This document shows, one piece after another, positions 63,094 to 64,000 of a DNA stretch of 64,000 bases (the stretch's first letter is position 1; the number at the start of each line of letters is the position of its first letter). The notes under the pieces are model-generated. The model was not told where the DNA came from. It saw only the letters and a list, made by a program, of their open reading frames with translations, and searched no databases. The translations under genes and the position numbers were made by a program. The DNA comes from Flavobacterium pectinovorum. Lineage in GTDB: Bacteria > Bacteroidota > Bacteroidia > Flavobacteriales > Flavobacteriaceae. Where the stretch lies: NCBI RefSeq assembly GCF_022802975.1, contig NZ_JAFEVZ010000008.1:62001-126000 (forward strand). The letters are read 5' to 3'.

Positions 63094-64000
63094 ATGTTTA
63101 AATCTTTTTATCAGAATAAAAATTGCCGCATATTTTGTTTATTATGTATTTTCTTAACATTTAGTTTCCTGCACGCACAGGAAACTACAGTGATTCCTAA
63201 TATCGAAAAAGTATATCTTCATACAGACAACTCAAAGTATTTTATTGGAGATGATTTGTATTATAAAGCTTATAACGTTCGGGCTTATAACAACCTGCTT
63301 TTTGATAACAGCAATATTTTGTATGTAGAATTAATTTCGTCCGATTCTAAAATAATTGCCCGTAACAAAACAAATCTGGAAATGGGGTTGGGCAACGGCG
63401 ATTTTCATTTATCAGATTCTCTCGGCGTAAAACCCGGAGTTTACCAGCTGCGTGCTTACACTAATTGGAATAGGAATTTTGGAGAAGATTTTGTGTTTAA
63501 AAAAAATATTGAAATCATTGATGTTTTTGAATCACAATCCAAAAATAGTAAAACGCAAAACAGTGTTGCAGATATTAAAGTTGTTGAAATTAGCAAGCAA
63601 AATAATTTTAAGATTGATTTCTTTCCGGAGGGTGGCTCTCTTTTACAAAGTGTAGCTTGTATTGTAGGTTTTAAGGCCGTTGATCCAAAAGGAAACCCAA
63701 TAGATATTTCGGGAGAAATTTTTGATTCTGACAATGAATTGATCACTTCTTTTGCAAGTGCACATGATGGAATGGGAAAGTTTCAAATAGTACCCATTGA
63801 AGGAAAAAACTATTACGCAAAAACGAAGTTTGCGGATGGACGGGAACAGAGAACAGAGCTCCCAAAAGTGACAAAACAAGGCTATTTGTTAAGTTACAGA
63901 CTGCTAAGAGGTAAAAATATTGTTTCTATAATTACAAACGACGAAACCTTGCAGCAAAATCCAAATGCGGTACTTACAGTGGTTTGCAAGGCCAAAGGAG
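63094..64000 (+). CDS. Large exported MG2-like protein, 5' part only
   Basis: The frame is open from ATG 63094 to the window end (302 codons), so the protein is cut. A signal peptide (about MFKSFYQNKNCRIFCLLCIF through FLHA) is followed by EKVYLHTDNSKYFIGDDLYY, a motif that I associate with alpha-2-macroglobulin MG2-like domains at the start of very long Bacteroidetes proteins that may end in a TonB-receptor plug. Further blocks are KPGVYQLRAYTNWNRNFG and IDFFPEGGSLLQSVACIVGF. Two shorter frames on the opposite strand here are shadows. Confidence 0.8.
   Translation, partial: MFKSFYQNKNCRIFCLLCIFLTFSFLHAQETTVIPNIEKVYLHTDNSKYFIGDDLYYKAYNVRAYNNLLFDNSNILYVELISSDSKIIARNKTNLEMGLGNGDFHLSDSLGVKPGVYQLRAYTNWNRNFGEDFVFKKNIEIIDVFESQSKNSKTQNSVADIKVVEISKQNNFKIDFFPEGGSLLQSVACIVGFKAVDPKGNPIDISGEIFDSDNELITSFASAHDGMGKFQIVPIEGKNYYAKTKFADGREQRTELPKVTKQGYLLSYRLLRGKNIVSIITNDETLQQNPNAVLTVVCKAKG

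Noticed and set aside
1..64000. CRISPR array, tRNA, rRNA, prophage or insertion sequence
   Set aside because: No regular spaced repeat, tRNA-like fold or transposase/integrase motif was found on reading; tRNAscan-SE and ISfinder searches would settle it.

Overview
The window is about 64 kb of low-GC chromosome that reads as a member of the Bacteroidetes family Flavobacteriaceae, most likely Flavobacterium. The signs are PorX (the PglZ-type regulator of type IX secretion), MiaE, an IcmF-type fused mutase, a ResB-CcsA fusion, many SPII lipoproteins, promoters of the Bacteroidetes type (TTG, about 19-23 nt, TAnnTTTG), and dispersed palindromic intergenic repeats. No rRNA, tRNA, CRISPR array, phage or insertion sequence was recognised.

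Region by region. 0.1-7 kb: clpC, divergent from gyrA, then a secreted TPR protein. 7.4-16.6 kb: a long minus-strand block of envelope and housekeeping genes (LVIVD lipoprotein, His/Tyr-rich secreted protein, POTRA/beta-barrel-like protein, AI-2E family permease, MscS channel, Maf, UbiA-type prenyltransferase, KdsC-like phosphatase, DUF2520 oxidoreductase). 16.9-20.1 kb: ResB-CcsA cytochrome c maturation fusion. 20.4-26.9 kb: alanine dehydrogenase, GNAT, TsaE, PorX, MiaE and GlyA, all on minus; fumarylacetoacetase is divergent from GlyA. 28.6-32.5 kb: agmatine deiminase and N-carbamoylputrescine amidase flanking an OmpA protein. 32.6-34.7 kb: ECF sigma factor operon with a membrane protein and a YGN-repeat exported protein. 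35-39.7 kb: Lon and RecQ. 39.8-44.1 kb: acidic protein, deoxyhypusine-synthase-like protein, arginine decarboxylase with a long leader containing an Arg-rich small ORF, and AroB. 44.3-47.3 kb: proline dehydrogenase, PurU, DUF4197. 47.5-53.1 kb: pectate lyase lipoprotein, Crp-like regulator, IcmF. 53.2-64 kb: accessory region with an AT-rich orphan membrane protein, a solo TPR fragment of an OmpA/MotB-type protein, five tandem paralogs of a small secreted protein, an AraC regulator, an esterase, a collagen-like lipoprotein and the start of a large secreted protein cut by the window end.

Several genes combine into pathways. SpeA, AguA and AguB give a complete arginine to agmatine to N-carbamoylputrescine to putrescine route. 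The deoxyhypusine-synthase-like enzyme next to SpeA keeps the catalytic lysine and probably uses a polyamine. The most unusual region is 56.4-60.2 kb: five secreted paralogs with conserved upstream boxes, near-identical terminator hairpins and a mosaic pattern suggesting gene conversion, facing an AraC regulator. Functions are assigned from protein sequence motifs and remembered family features only; no database search was run.
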